In this document: piece by piece, positions 21,045 to 30,819 of the stretch
How the letters are laid out: each line of letters begins with the position of its first letter
How positions within the stretch are numbered: the first letter of the stretch is position 1
Origin: Vagococcus proximus
GTDB taxonomy: Bacteria; Bacillota; Bacilli; Lactobacillales; Vagococcaceae
Direction: 5' to 3'
NCBI RefSeq assembly: GCF_029143285.1
Contig: NZ_JAPDSH010000001.1
Coordinates: forward strand, 124,001 to 188,000
Length of the DNA stretch: 64,000 nucleotides
Made by a program: the position numbers and the translations under genes
Notes under the pieces: generated by a model
The model's input: only the letters and a program-made list of their open reading frames with translations
What the model was told of the DNA's origin: nothing
Database searches by the model: none

Positions 21045-22205
21045 ATGTTAGATAAAAAAATAACGCCTTTAGATAAAGTATCAGCGTATATACATATTCC
21101 GTTTTGTGAGCATATTTGCTATTATTGTGATTTTAATAAAGTATTTTTAAAAGGGCAACCAGTGGATGAATATATCCAAGGCTTATTAAAAGAGATTCGT
21201 TTAACAATAGAAAAGTATCCCTGTCAAGTTGTGGACACCTTATATGTGGGCGGTGGAACGCCAACTTCTCTGACTGCCTCTCAATTAGATGTGTTATTAA
21301 AAGGACTACGTGATTTATTACCCTTTGTTGAAGGAAATGAATTTACTGTAGAGGCGAACCCGGGAGATTTAACAGAAGAGAAATTAACGGTGATGAAGAC
21401 ACATGGTGTGAATCGTTTATCTATGGGCGTTCAGTCTTTTGACGATAGACTTTTAAAAAAAATAGGACGCAAACATTCGGCTCAAGATGTATACGACACA
21501 ATGAAAATTGTTGAGAAGTCTGGATTAGACAATGTAAGTATTGATTTAATCTATGCGTTACCGGGTCAGACATTGGAAAATTTTGAAGACACGTTGGATA
21601 AAGCCATTGCTTTAGGACTGCCTCATTATTCGATGTATTCTCTTATTTTAGAGAACAAAACTATCTTTAATAATTGGGCAAGACAAGGTAGATTGAATTT
21701 ACCGACAGAGGATATTGAAGGGGATATGTTTGATTTAGCAGCTGAAAAAATGGATAAAGCAGGCATCTTTAAATATGAAATTAGTAATTTTTCAAAACCA
21801 GGTTTTGAAAGCAAGCATAATTTAGTATATTGGGACAATCAGCATTATTACGGATTTGGGGCCGGAGCCAGTGGCTATTTAGGAACAGAGCGTTACCGTA
21901 ATCATGGTCCGATCCAACATTATTTGCAACCTTTACGAGAAGATAGATTACCGATTATTGAAACGGAAGAACTCTCTCGTAAACAAATAATTGAAGAAGA
22001 AATGTTCTTAGGTTTAAGAAAAATCGAGGGTGTGTCATTGGCCTCATTTGAAAATAAGTTCGAACAACCACTTGAGACTATCTATGCTTCTGTTTTACCA
22101 AAATTAAAAGAAGAAGGATTAATTAAAGAAGAACAAGGCTTTATCCGTTTGACCGATAAAGGTTTAATCTTAGGTAATGAAGTCTTTCAAGAGTTTATTC
22201 AATAG
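21045..22205 (+). CDS. hemW: Radical SAM heme chaperone HemW
   Basis: Oxygen-independent coproporphyrinogen oxidase-like protein; family members of this branch act as heme chaperones rather than as the oxidase. The radical SAM cluster motif CxxxCxxC is seen in HIPFCEHICYYCDF at about residues 19-32, followed by VGGGTPTSL, EANPGDL, and the C-terminal HemN domain (HNLVYWDNQHYYGFGAGASG). A GTG at 21039 is only 4 bases from AAAAGGAG; the ATG at 21045, 10 bases away, is the likelier start, giving 386 residues. Single gene between two terminators. Confidence 0.9.
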   Translation: MLDKKITPLDKVSAYIHIPFCEHICYYCDFNKVFLKGQPVDEYIQGLLKEIRLTIEKYPCQVVDTLYVGGGTPTSLTASQLDVLLKGLRDLLPFVEGNEFTVEANPGDLTEEKLTVMKTHGVNRLSMGVQSFDDRLLKKIGRKHSAQDVYDTMKIVEKSGLDNVSIDLIYALPGQTLENFEDTLDKAIALGLPHYSMYSLILENKTIFNNWARQGRLNLPTEDIEGDMFDLAAEKMDKAGIFKYEISNFSKPGFESKHNLVYWDNQHYYGFGAGASGYLGTERYRNHGPIQHYLQPLREDRLPIIETEELSRKQIIEEEMFLGLRKIEGVSLASFENKFEQPLETIYASVLPKLKEEGLIKEEQGFIRLTDKGLILGNEVFQEFIQ

Positions 22206-22236
22206 AAAAAGCCAACCCAATTTTGGGTGGCTTTTT
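22206..22236. terminator. Terminator after hemW, possibly bidirectional
   Basis: AAAAAGCCAACCCAA, TTGGGTGGCTTTTT with T-run on the plus strand; an A-run on the left arm makes it usable from the minus strand as well, where it would close the small gene at 22296-22463. Confidence 0.85.
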
Positions 22237-22295
22237 CTTTTTTTCTAGAGATAAAAAGTATATTATTTTTTATTTAATGAGTACAATACTGTCAT

Positions 22296-22463
22296 TTAAA
22301 AGTAATAAGCTAAATAGAGAATGTAAAGAGAAACTAAAAATCCTATTATGATGATAGTAAATGACAAGTGGAAGTATAGGGTAGTTAGGTTGATAAGGGA
22401 GGCTAACACTAAGAGTAATGAAGAGGAGATACTGTTGATAGATGTTGGTTGTTTAAGTTTCAT
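22296..22463 (-). CDS. Small predicted membrane protein, 55 residues
   Basis: An unrecognised short gene in what would otherwise be a 350-base gap. The start ATG (22463-22461) follows AAAGGCGGTG, a near-consensus ribosome site, by 5 bases, and TATACT with an extended TGC lies about 22 bases upstream. The product begins MKLKQPTSINS and then has two hydrophobic stretches (about residues 15-30 and 34-55, the second ending in YLAYYF), so it should be a two-pass or hairpin membrane protein. Function unknown. Confidence is limited by the short length, but signals for initiation, coding and termination agree. Confidence 0.6.
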   Translation of the reverse strand: MKLKQPTSINSISSSLLLVLASLINLTTLYFHLSFTIIIIGFLVSLYILYLAYYF

Positions 22464-22485
22464 ATCGCCACCGCCTTTTTCTGCA

Positions 22486-22494
22486 AGTATAGCA
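22486..22494 (-). promoter_or_regulatory. Extended -10 for the 55-residue membrane protein gene
   Basis: Minus strand TGC-TATACT; TATACT occupies 22491-22486. No consensus -35 at 17 bases, so moderate support only. Confidence 0.4.
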
Positions 22495-22541
22495 TGAGGG
22501 ATGAGGGGGCATAGGTTTCTTTTTTAGACAATTAGACAACT

Positions 22542-22574
22542 AAAAAAGACTAGAACAAGTTGTTCTAGTCTTTT
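22542..22574 (-). terminator. Intrinsic terminator after the YfcC-family gene
   Basis: On the minus strand AAAAGACTAGAACA pairs with TGTTCTAGTCTTTTTT, 14 bases past the stop codon. Confidence 0.88.
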
Positions 22575-22587
22575 AATACTTTTAAAT

Positions 22588-24135
22588 TTAGATGTAAACT
22601 CCAACACCTAGTAAGATAATAGCAAGTGCACCAATTGCAATCATAAGTGGTGTAACAAATTTCAACCATTTATCGAATGAAATGTTAACCATTGCAAGTG
22701 ACGCAAGAACTAAACCAGTTGGTGTGATGAATGAAATGATTCCTTGACCCCAGTTATAAGCATCAACAATGATAGCACGGTCGATACCTACAACGTCTGC
22801 AAGTGGAGCCATAACTGGCATTGACAGCACAGCTAAACCTGAAGATGATGGGATGAAGAAGCCTAATAGGATAAATACGAAGAACATCACAGTTGTAAAG
22901 ACAACCCCACTCATGTGAGAAACGCCATTACTTAACCAGAACATTAATGTATCACTAATTTTAGCATCTTCCATGATGATTGTAACCCCGCGGGCTAAAC
23001 CAACTACAAGAGCAACTCCTAGTAAATCAGACGCACCGGTAATAAATTCACCGACAAATGATTTTTCATCAAGACCACTAATAGCAGCCATGATAAACGT
23101 AACGCCTAAGAACAATGCTGAGATTTCAACGAATCCCCAGCCCCAATCTTTAACACCGAATACCATGATAACAAATGAAGCAGCGAATACTGTTAATAGA
23201 ATTTTTTTACGAACATCGAAAATTAGTTCTTTTTCATCAACAGTTTCTTTTAAGAAGTGTGCTTCTAACTCTTCTTTTTGATCGAAGATTAATGATTCAG
23301 AAGGGTTCTTACGAACACGTTCAGCGTAACGAATAGTGTAAGCAATACACATAATAGTTCCGACAACTAACATGATTAAGCGTAAGCCCATACCATCAGT
23401 AAAGTTAATACCTGCAGTGTTTGAGGCAATAACAACTGAGAACGGGTTAACCGTAGAAGCCATCGAACCGATAGAACTTCCTAAGTAGATTGTGGCAATC
23501 GCAACAAGGGCATCATAGCCTGCAGCCATGAAGATTGGTACTAGGATTGGGTAAAAAGCGACAGTTTCTTCTGCTAATCCGAATGTTGTACCTCCAATAG
23601 CGATTAAAGTAGAGATAATGATGATTAACCATTTTTCTTTACCTTTTAAACGTAATGATAAAGCATTCATACCAGCATTGAAGGCACCTGTTTTATTGAT
23701 AACCCCAATGATACCACCTAAGATTAAGATGAATGTTACAATCTCAATTGATTGAGCAAGACCTTGGATAGGGGCATGTAAGAAATTCTTAACTGCTCCA
23801 AATACGCCAGGGCGTTTTTCGTCTAACTCTTTGTAGCTACCAGGTACTGCTACAGGTTTTTTGATCGAACCGTCTTCAAATTTAGAGATATCGATTTTGA
23901 TATCTTTATTTTTTAAGAACTCTTGATCAGCAGGAACAGTGTTAGCCGCATCCTTTTTAGCATCTTCTTCAGTCATACCAGCTGGAACGATTGTAAATGT
24001 CTTGTCGTCATTGTACTGAATCGTTTCAAATTTACCGGCAGGAATGAAATAAGTTAGTCCCATAACTAATAATAATACGATTAAAATGACAGTATAGGCC
24101 GATGGGAAACTAAACTTTTTTTTCTTTTTCTCCAT
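22588..24135 (-). CDS. yfcC: YfcC family carrier (C4-dicarboxylate/basic amino acid type)
   Basis: Polytopic membrane transporter of the YfcC/DcuC superfamily, often annotated as a basic amino acid antiporter. About 12 hydrophobic segments are seen; after the first, a soluble loop of about 80 residues rich in Lys and Asp follows. Conserved parts include GGTTFGLAEETVAFYPILVP, and SSSGLAVLSMPVMAPLADV with NWGQGIISFITPTG near the end. An ATG at 24177 overlaps the promoter -10, so the start is the ATG at 24135 (MEKKKKKFSFPS), 515 residues. A candidate ArgR operator upstream hints at arginine-linked use; substrate unproven. Confidence 0.85.
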   Translation of the reverse strand: MEKKKKKFSFPSAYTVILIVLLLVMGLTYFIPAGKFETIQYNDDKTFTIVPAGMTEEDAKKDAANTVPADQEFLKNKDIKIDISKFEDGSIKKPVAVPGSYKELDEKRPGVFGAVKNFLHAPIQGLAQSIEIVTFILILGGIIGVINKTGAFNAGMNALSLRLKGKEKWLIIIISTLIAIGGTTFGLAEETVAFYPILVPIFMAAGYDALVAIATIYLGSSIGSMASTVNPFSVVIASNTAGINFTDGMGLRLIMLVVGTIMCIAYTIRYAERVRKNPSESLIFDQKEELEAHFLKETVDEKELIFDVRKKILLTVFAASFVIMVFGVKDWGWGFVEISALFLGVTFIMAAISGLDEKSFVGEFITGASDLLGVALVVGLARGVTIIMEDAKISDTLMFWLSNGVSHMSGVVFTTVMFFVFILLGFFIPSSSGLAVLSMPVMAPLADVVGIDRAIIVDAYNWGQGIISFITPTGLVLASLAMVNISFDKWLKFVTPLMIAIGALAIILLGVGVYI

Positions 24136-24175
24136 AAAATTAACAACTCCATTCATTATTTTTTCTGTCTCATAC

Positions 24176-24204
24176 ATTATAGGTGGATTTCAAGGATTGG
24201 ACAA
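24176..24204 (-). promoter_or_regulatory. Promoter of the YfcC-family gene
   Basis: Minus strand TTGTCC (24204-24199), 17-base spacer, TATAAT (24181-24176). The -10 covers the first in-frame ATG, which fixes the real start downstream at 24135. Confidence 0.75.
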
Positions 24205-24284
24205 CCATTTTATGAGTATTATTAATTTTAAATGAGAATAGTGGTCGAGTACTCTATTAATAGTGGATATAATTAATAGAAACC

Positions 24285-24298
24285 TGTATTTATATACA
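24285..24298 (-). promoter_or_regulatory. Candidate ARG box (ArgR operator) upstream of yfcC
   Basis: TGTATTTATATACA: inverted repeat TGTAT/ATACA with a 4-base AT spacer, which fits the ArgR/AhrC operator core TGWATWWWWATWCA at every position. It lies about 80 bases upstream of the yfcC -35. AT-rich DNA can produce such matches by chance. Confidence 0.35.
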
Positions 24299-24525
24299 TT
24301 AAACGTATGAAAGACTAATAAATTACCATAATAATGAAGCGCTTTCCTAGTTGGTGTGACGAGTGAATTCTCATTTATGATAAATGGGTATTATTTGTAT
24401 GTTTTTTTGAATTATATTAAAATTAAAATGGGAAACAAATGAGCTTGTATAAAAATGTAATGGTTTTTATGAGTCAATTCAAGAACCATTTATTAGAAAA
24501 AGAAAATATTTAAGCCTGACAATAT

Positions 24526-24531
24526 TATAAT
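24526..24531 (+). promoter_or_regulatory. Possible upstream -10 of the hrcA operon
   Basis: TATAAT without a clear -35; it lies 15 bases before the first CIRCE element, the same geometry as the main promoter with the second CIRCE. Confidence 0.35.
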
Positions 24532-24546
24532 ATAGTAGAAAAAAAT

Positions 24547-24573
24547 TTAGCAGTCGTAGGTATAGAGTGCTAA
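24547..24573 (+). promoter_or_regulatory. CIRCE operator 1
   Basis: TTAGCAGTC, nine bases, GAGTGCTAA: one mismatch from the canonical HrcA operator TTAGCACTC-N9-GAGTGCTAA. It lies upstream of the main promoter. Confidence 0.8.
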
Positions 24574-24590
24574 AAAAAGAGTGTAATCTG

Positions 24591-24619
24591 TTGACAAATA
24601 AATAAAGGGTTGGTATAGT
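24591..24619 (+). promoter_or_regulatory. Main heat-shock operon promoter
   Basis: TTGACA (24591-24596), 17-base spacer, TATAGT (24614-24619); vegetative sigma-A type. The second CIRCE begins 12 bases after it. Confidence 0.88.
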
Positions 24620-24630
24620 TATACTTGTAA

Positions 24631-24657
24631 TTAGCACTTAGGTGTTTCGAGTGCTAA
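24631..24657 (+). promoter_or_regulatory. CIRCE operator 2
   Basis: TTAGCACTT, nine bases, GAGTGCTAA: one mismatch from the HrcA consensus. It covers the expected transcription start region and ends 20 bases before hrcA. Confidence 0.93.
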
Positions 24658-24677
24658 CATAAAAGAGGTGAGTGAGG

Positions 24678-25709
24678 ATGCTAACAGAACGTCAATTAAA
24701 TATATTGGGTTTGTTGATCCAAACGTATACCTCGTCTGGTGTACCAGTCGGATCGAAGACACTTGTTGATGCAGGTATCAAAGCAAGCTCTGCTACAATC
24801 AGGAATGATTTAAGCACACTTGAGGAAGTTGGATTTATCGAAAAGACACATTCATCCTCAGGTCGTATTCCATCTGTTAAAGGTTACAGGTATTATGTAG
24901 ATAACTTGTTAAAACCTTCTGAGGTAAGTAAACAGGAATTATCTCTAATAAAGGGTGCCTTTGGTCAAGAATATCGAGCAATTGATGATATTATTGCAAA
25001 ATCAGCACAAATTTTGTCCGACTTAACGAGTTACACAGCTTTTTCATTAGGACCAGAAGTAAAAGAGCGAAAGTTAACAGGATTTAGAGTTGTACCACTT
25101 AATAATCATCAGTTAATGGCAATTATCGTGACAGATCGAGGAAATGTAGAAAGTCAGGTTTTTACAATACCAGACGGCGTTTCTGCTGAAGATATTGAAA
25201 AGATGATTAAGATTATTAATGACAAATTAGTGGGTCAGCCTTTATTAACTGTTTATCACAAACTCCGAACTGAAATTCCAATGATTCTTCAAAAGTATTT
25301 CCATAGTCCAACAGGGATTATGACACTGTTTGATACGATTATGGGTCAAGCTTTTGAAGAAAGGGTCTTTGTAAGTGGCAAGATGAACTTACTAGATTTG
25401 GATGTGTTATCAGATGTGTCGCAGTTTAAATCTGTTTATTCTTTGATGGATAATACAGATCAACTTACGGCATTAATTGCGCCAACAGAAGCAGATATTG
25501 ATATTAGGATAGGGAATGAACTTGAAAATGATTTACTAACTAATATGAGTTTAATAACAGCTTCTTACGAAGTAGCCGGACATGGTAAAGGAACGATTGC
25601 TCTTTTAGGGCCAACGAATATGTCCTATGAAAAAATGTTAGGTCTTGTTGATGCTTTTAGAACAGAATTGTCACAAGAATTAACTGACTATTATCGACTA
25701 TTAGAGTGA
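24678..25709 (+). CDS. hrcA: Heat-inducible transcription repressor HrcA
   Basis: Repressor of the dnaK and groE operons that binds CIRCE and depends on GroEL for activity. N-terminal winged helix (TERQLNILGLLIQTY, GVPVGSKTL, ASSATIRNDLSTLE, IEKTHSSSGRIPSVKGYRYYV), then a GAF-like middle domain. GTG at 24672 is too close to the AGAGGTG site; ATG at 24678 gives 343 residues. It is the first gene of the operon it controls, behind two CIRCE copies. Confidence 0.96.
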   Translation: MLTERQLNILGLLIQTYTSSGVPVGSKTLVDAGIKASSATIRNDLSTLEEVGFIEKTHSSSGRIPSVKGYRYYVDNLLKPSEVSKQELSLIKGAFGQEYRAIDDIIAKSAQILSDLTSYTAFSLGPEVKERKLTGFRVVPLNNHQLMAIIVTDRGNVESQVFTIPDGVSAEDIEKMIKIINDKLVGQPLLTVYHKLRTEIPMILQKYFHSPTGIMTLFDTIMGQAFEERVFVSGKMNLLDLDVLSDVSQFKSVYSLMDNTDQLTALIAPTEADIDIRIGNELENDLLTNMSLITASYEVAGHGKGTIALLGPTNMSYEKMLGLVDAFRTELSQELTDYYRLLE

Positions 25710-25747
25710 CCTTAAGTTAATAGGGTTAGAGAAAGGGAGTTAAGAAA

Positions 25748-26329
25748 TTGACTGAAAAGCATGAAGAAGTAGAAAAAGAAGAAGTAGTAGAGACGGATGA
25801 GGAAAAGCAAGCTAAAGTAGATGCTATCTTGAACGGTGAAAAAACTACTGAGCAATCTGAAGAAGAAACAGTTGAAAAATCTACTGAAGAATTATTACGT
25901 GAACAACTTTCAGAAATGGAAGATAAATATTTACGTGCGCAAGCAGAAATTGCTAATATGCGTAATCGTAACATTAAAGACCGTGAAGCAGCAGCTAAAT
26001 ATCGTTCGCAAGATTTAGGTAAAGAATTATTACCAGCTATCGATAACTTAGAGCGTGCTTTACAAATTGAAGTAACAGATGAACAAGGTGAAAGCCTTAA
26101 AAAAGGAATCGAGATGGTAATGGAAAGTCTATTACATGCCTTAAAAACGGCTGGTATCGAAGAAATTCCTGCTAAGGGTGAAGTTTTTGATCCTAATTTA
26201 CATCAAGCTGTACAAACAGTACCTCTTGAAGACGGACAAAAACCTGATGAAATTGTTCAAGAATTACAAAAAGGTTACATCCTACATGATCGCGTCTTAA
26301 GACCGAGCATGGTTATGGTTGCACAATAA
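25748..26329 (+). CDS. grpE: Nucleotide exchange factor GrpE
   Basis: Releases ADP from DnaK during the chaperone cycle. The 193 residues have an acidic, Glu-rich N-terminal 45 residues, a long helical dimerisation region (LLREQLSEMEDKYLRAQAEIANMRNR) and the C-terminal beta domain with GEVFDPNLHQAV and LQKGYILHDRVLRPSMVMVAQ. The start is TTG behind AAAGGGAG; no in-frame ATG lies near. The second gene of the hrcA operon. Confidence 0.95.
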   Translation: MTEKHEEVEKEEVVETDEEKQAKVDAILNGEKTTEQSEEETVEKSTEELLREQLSEMEDKYLRAQAEIANMRNRNIKDREAAAKYRSQDLGKELLPAIDNLERALQIEVTDEQGESLKKGIEMVMESLLHALKTAGIEEIPAKGEVFDPNLHQAVQTVPLEDGQKPDEIVQELQKGYILHDRVLRPSMVMVAQ

Positions 26330-26363
26330 ATTAGATTTGTTAAAAAATTAAATTCACATATAA

Positions 26364-28211
<1,848 letters not shown>

Positions 28212-28220
28212 GAGTGATTT

Positions 28221-28258
28221 AGGAAAAAGCCAAAGCACCTCGCTTTTGGCTTTTCCTA
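28221..28258 (+). terminator. Long hairpin between dnaK and dnaJ
   Basis: AGGAAAAAGCCAAAGC pairs with GCTTTTGGCTTTTCCT around ACCTC. It lacks a long pure T-run, so it may be a leaky terminator or an RNA-stabilising/processing element giving less DnaJ than DnaK. Confidence 0.6.
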
Positions 28259-28297
28259 CTTATTGAGGAAGAATATGTATTTAGTTTAAGTAGACTG

Positions 28298-28326
28298 TTT
28301 AGGTATCTCTAAAATTATGGTATGCT
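28298..28326 (+). promoter_or_regulatory. Weak candidate promoter for dnaJ
   Basis: TTTAGG (28298-28303), 17-base spacer, TATGCT (28321-28326), about 50 bases before dnaJ. Both boxes are poor matches. Confidence 0.3.
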
Positions 28327-28378
28327 AATGAAGTTGAAGACAAGCTAACTAATCTAGAAAAGATGTGGAGGGAAACCC

Positions 28379-29533
28379 ATGGCAAAACGCGATTATTATG
28401 AAGTGTTAGGTGTGTCCAAGGGCGCGACAGCGGATGAGCTAAAAAAAGCTTACCGTAAACTGTCTAAAAAATATCATCCAGATATTAATAAAGAAGCTGA
28501 CGCAGAAGATAAATTCAAAGAAATTTCTGAGGCTTATGAGATTCTAAGTGACCCTCAAAGAAAAGCTGCGTATGATCAGTATGGTCATGCGGGTACAGAT
28601 CCAAACTACGGCGGAGGCGGCGGTTTTGGCGGCTTCAGCGGTGGAGGAGCTGGTTTTGGTGGGTTTGAAGATATATTTGAATCATTCTTTGGTGGTGGCG
28701 GTCGTTCATCTAATCCGAACGCGCCAAGACAAGGGGCTGATTTACAATACTCATTAGACCTAACGTTTGAAGAAGCAGTTTTTGGTGTTGAAAAAGTGAT
28801 TAAATTCAACCGTGAAGACAGTTGTAAAACATGTGATGGTACCGGTGCTAAACCAGGGACATCACCTGTTACATGTTCTAAGTGTCATGGACAAGGAACA
28901 ATCCAAGTTGAACGTCAAACACCACTTGGTCGTATGATGACACAACAAACGTGTGATCAATGTGGTGGTAAAGGACAGACTATTGCCTCACCATGTAATG
29001 ACTGTCACGGAACAGGTCATACAAAGAGCAAACACAGCGTGAAAGTAAATGTTCCTGCTGGTGTTGAGGACGGTCAACAAATGCGTTTATCAGGACAAGG
29101 TGAAGCAGGAATCAACGGCGGACCGTATGGCGATTTATTCGTAGTATTCCGTGTTGAAGACAGTGATATTTTTGACCGAGATGGTTCTGAAATTTACTAT
29201 GATTTACCAGTAAGTTTTGTTCAAGCAACGCTTGGTGATGAAGTAGAAGTACCGACGGTTCACGGTAAAGTGAAATTAAAAGTGCCAGCTGGTACACAGT
29301 CAGGTACAACATTCCGTCTAAGAGGAAAAGGGGCAACCCGTCTTCGTGGAACTGGAACTGGTGACCAACAAGTAACGGTTAAAATCATTACACCTAAGAA
29401 TTTAAATGATGCTCAAAAAGAAGCATTAAAAGCTTTTGCTAAAGCTGGTGGCGACCAAGTTCCAGATGAAGAAGAAGGATTCTTGGATAAAGTAAAAGAT
29501 GCGTTTAGTTTCGATCAAAAACGTAAAAAATAA
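28379..29533 (+). CDS. dnaJ: Molecular chaperone DnaJ (Hsp40)
   Basis: Co-chaperone stimulating the DnaK ATPase. J domain (1-70) with the essential His-Pro-Asp in YHPDIN; Gly/Phe-rich linker (about 75-110); four CxxCxGxG zinc motifs ([32 protein letters not shown], about 145-210); then the substrate-binding C-terminal domains. 384 residues, type I. GGAGGGAAA precedes the ATG. It follows dnaK after 167 bases containing a hairpin. Confidence 0.97.
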   Translation: MAKRDYYEVLGVSKGATADELKKAYRKLSKKYHPDINKEADAEDKFKEISEAYEILSDPQRKAAYDQYGHAGTDPNYGGGGGFGGFSGGGAGFGGFEDIFESFFGGGGRSSNPNAPRQGADLQYSLDLTFEEAVFGVEKVIKFNREDSCKTCDGTGAKPGTSPVTCSKCHGQGTIQVERQTPLGRMMTQQTCDQCGGKGQTIASPCNDCHGTGHTKSKHSVKVNVPAGVEDGQQMRLSGQGEAGINGGPYGDLFVVFRVEDSDIFDRDGSEIYYDLPVSFVQATLGDEVEVPTVHGKVKLKVPAGTQSGTTFRLRGKGATRLRGTGTGDQQVTVKIITPKNLNDAQKEALKAFAKAGGDQVPDEEEGFLDKVKDAFSFDQKRKK

Positions 29534-29546
29534 GAATATGTCTCTT

Positions 29547-29591
29547 AAAAAAGAGAACAAGTTGAATATTTTTGACTTGTTCTCTTTTTTT
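29547..29591 (+). terminator. Intrinsic terminator after dnaJ
   Basis: AGAGAACAAGT pairs with ACTTGTTCTCT around a T-rich loop, followed by seven T. Confidence 0.88.
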
Positions 29592-29638
29592 GCTATTAAA
29601 TTTATGAAATTTGATCTAATAAAGCTAATTTATTTTTC

Positions 29639-29666
29639 TTGCATTTGTAAATCAATATGGTATACT
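29639..29666 (+). promoter_or_regulatory. Promoter of the zinc-type binding lipoprotein gene
   Basis: TTGCAT (29639-29644), 16-base spacer, TATACT (29661-29666) with TGG upstream. About 90 bases of leader follow. Confidence 0.6.
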
Positions 29667-29755
29667 TCTAAAGTGTAATAGTTACGGTTTACGAATGCGA
29701 TGTGGTGAGCAAATAAATTGTGAGTATTACATCAGTTAATAAAGGAGGAAGAAAA

Positions 29756-30688
29756 ATGAAAAAAATAGTAAGCCTTTTATCACTAGCTGTTTTAGGATTA
29801 GTTTTAACAGCTTGTGGTTCTAATGAAGAAAAAACTAAAGCATCAGATAAATTACAAGTAGTGACAACCTTTTATCCAATGTATGATTTCACTAAAAATA
29901 TTGTAGGGGATAAGGCTGATGTAAGCATGCTGATCAGCGGTGGAACAGAGCCACATGATTATGAACCAAGTGCGAAAGATATTGCACGCATTCAAGATGC
30001 AGATGTTTTTGTTTATAATTCAAACGAAATGGAAACGTGGGTAGAGAGCGTTTTAGCAAACATTGATAAGAAAAAAACAAAAGTAATTGAAGCAAGTAAT
30101 AGTATTGAATTAATGGAAGGATCTGAACCAGAAGAAGACAAAGAGGCGGATGATAGTCATGAGCATGGTTTAGATCCTCACGTTTGGTTAAACCCTGTTC
30201 TTGTGAAGAAAGAAGTTGCTGCTATTAGTGATGGGATTATTGAGGTAGATGGAGATAATAAGACGACGTATGAAGAAAATACAAAGAGCTATCAAGATAA
30301 ATTATCAGAATTGGATAACACGTTTAAAGAAGCTTTTAAAGATGCAAAAAAACGTGAGTTTGTTACGCAACATGCAGCTTTTGGTTATTTAGCAAAACAG
30401 TATGATTTAAACCAAGTGTCAATTTCAGGGATTTCACCTGATCAAGAACCGAGTCCTAGCGAATTAGCTAAAATTGAAGATTTTGTTAAAAAAAATAAAG
30501 TTGATTATATTTATACGGAAGAATTAGCCTCAAGTAAAATTGCAGAAACAATTGCAAATGCCACAGGGGCGAAATTAATTGATCTCAATACACTTGAAGG
30601 ATTATCAAAAGAGAAACAGAAATCTGGTAGTGATTACATCAGTGAAATGAAAGAAAATGTGAAAGCATTACAACAATCTATAAAATAA
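29756..30688 (+). CDS. Metal ABC transporter substrate-binding lipoprotein (zinc type)
   Basis: Cluster 9 substrate-binding protein, related to ZnuA/AdcA. Signal peptide with lipobox LTAC (Cys about residue 21), so anchored to the outer face of the membrane. Metal ligands expected of the family are visible: His in EPHDYEPS, a short acidic His loop (DSHEHGLDPHVW), and His in VTQHAAFGYL. At 310 residues it lacks the ZinT domain of long AdcA, so it is AdcAII/ZnuA-like. GTG at 29720 is ignored: AAAGGAGG serves the ATG at 29756. No permease or ATPase gene is adjacent, so it must work with components encoded elsewhere. Confidence 0.88.
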   Translation: MKKIVSLLSLAVLGLVLTACGSNEEKTKASDKLQVVTTFYPMYDFTKNIVGDKADVSMLISGGTEPHDYEPSAKDIARIQDADVFVYNSNEMETWVESVLANIDKKKTKVIEASNSIELMEGSEPEEDKEADDSHEHGLDPHVWLNPVLVKKEVAAISDGIIEVDGDNKTTYEENTKSYQDKLSELDNTFKEAFKDAKKREFVTQHAAFGYLAKQYDLNQVSISGISPDQEPSPSELAKIEDFVKKNKVDYIYTEELASSKIAETIANATGAKLIDLNTLEGLSKEKQKSGSDYISEMKENVKALQQSIK

Positions 30689-30690
30689 AG

Positions 30691-30725
30691 AAAAAGCCGT
30701 TCGATATTATCGATCGGCTTTTTTA
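30691..30725 (+). terminator. Intrinsic terminator after the binding lipoprotein gene
   Basis: AAAAAGCCG-TCGATA pairs with ATCGATCGGCTTTTT, followed by T. Confidence 0.85.
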
Positions 30726-30819
30726 ATTATTACTTAAGGCCAATAGAAAAAACTAGTAAATTTTACTTGTAAGGCTTACTATATTAGAATAGATATAGAA
30801 TTTTATAGGGGGCTTTATC

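Larger units (their letters stand above)
24205..24540. other. Intergenic region between yfcC and the hrcA operon
   Basis: No supported gene. It holds the candidate ARG box, a 7-base inverted repeat CATTTAT-G-ATAAATG at 24372-24386, a partial catabolite-control-like palindrome around 24336-24347, and the upstream -10 at 24526-24531. It is among the most AT-rich stretches of the window. Confidence 0.6.

Noticed and set aside
24334-24347. Catabolite-responsive-element-like palindrome GAAGCGCTTTCC
   Set aside because: It lacks the conserved outer TG/CA positions in either orientation, and lies far upstream of the yfcC promoter.
24437-24514. Frame of 24 codons (MSLYKNVMV...) upstream of hrcA
   Set aside because: Too short, without a convincing ribosome site, and in a very AT-rich intergenic stretch.
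29667-29700. Possible Zur/AdcR operator in the leader of the zinc-binding lipoprotein gene
   Set aside because: GTAATAGTTACGG has partial symmetry, but it does not match TTAAC-GTTAA or a Zur consensus well enough.
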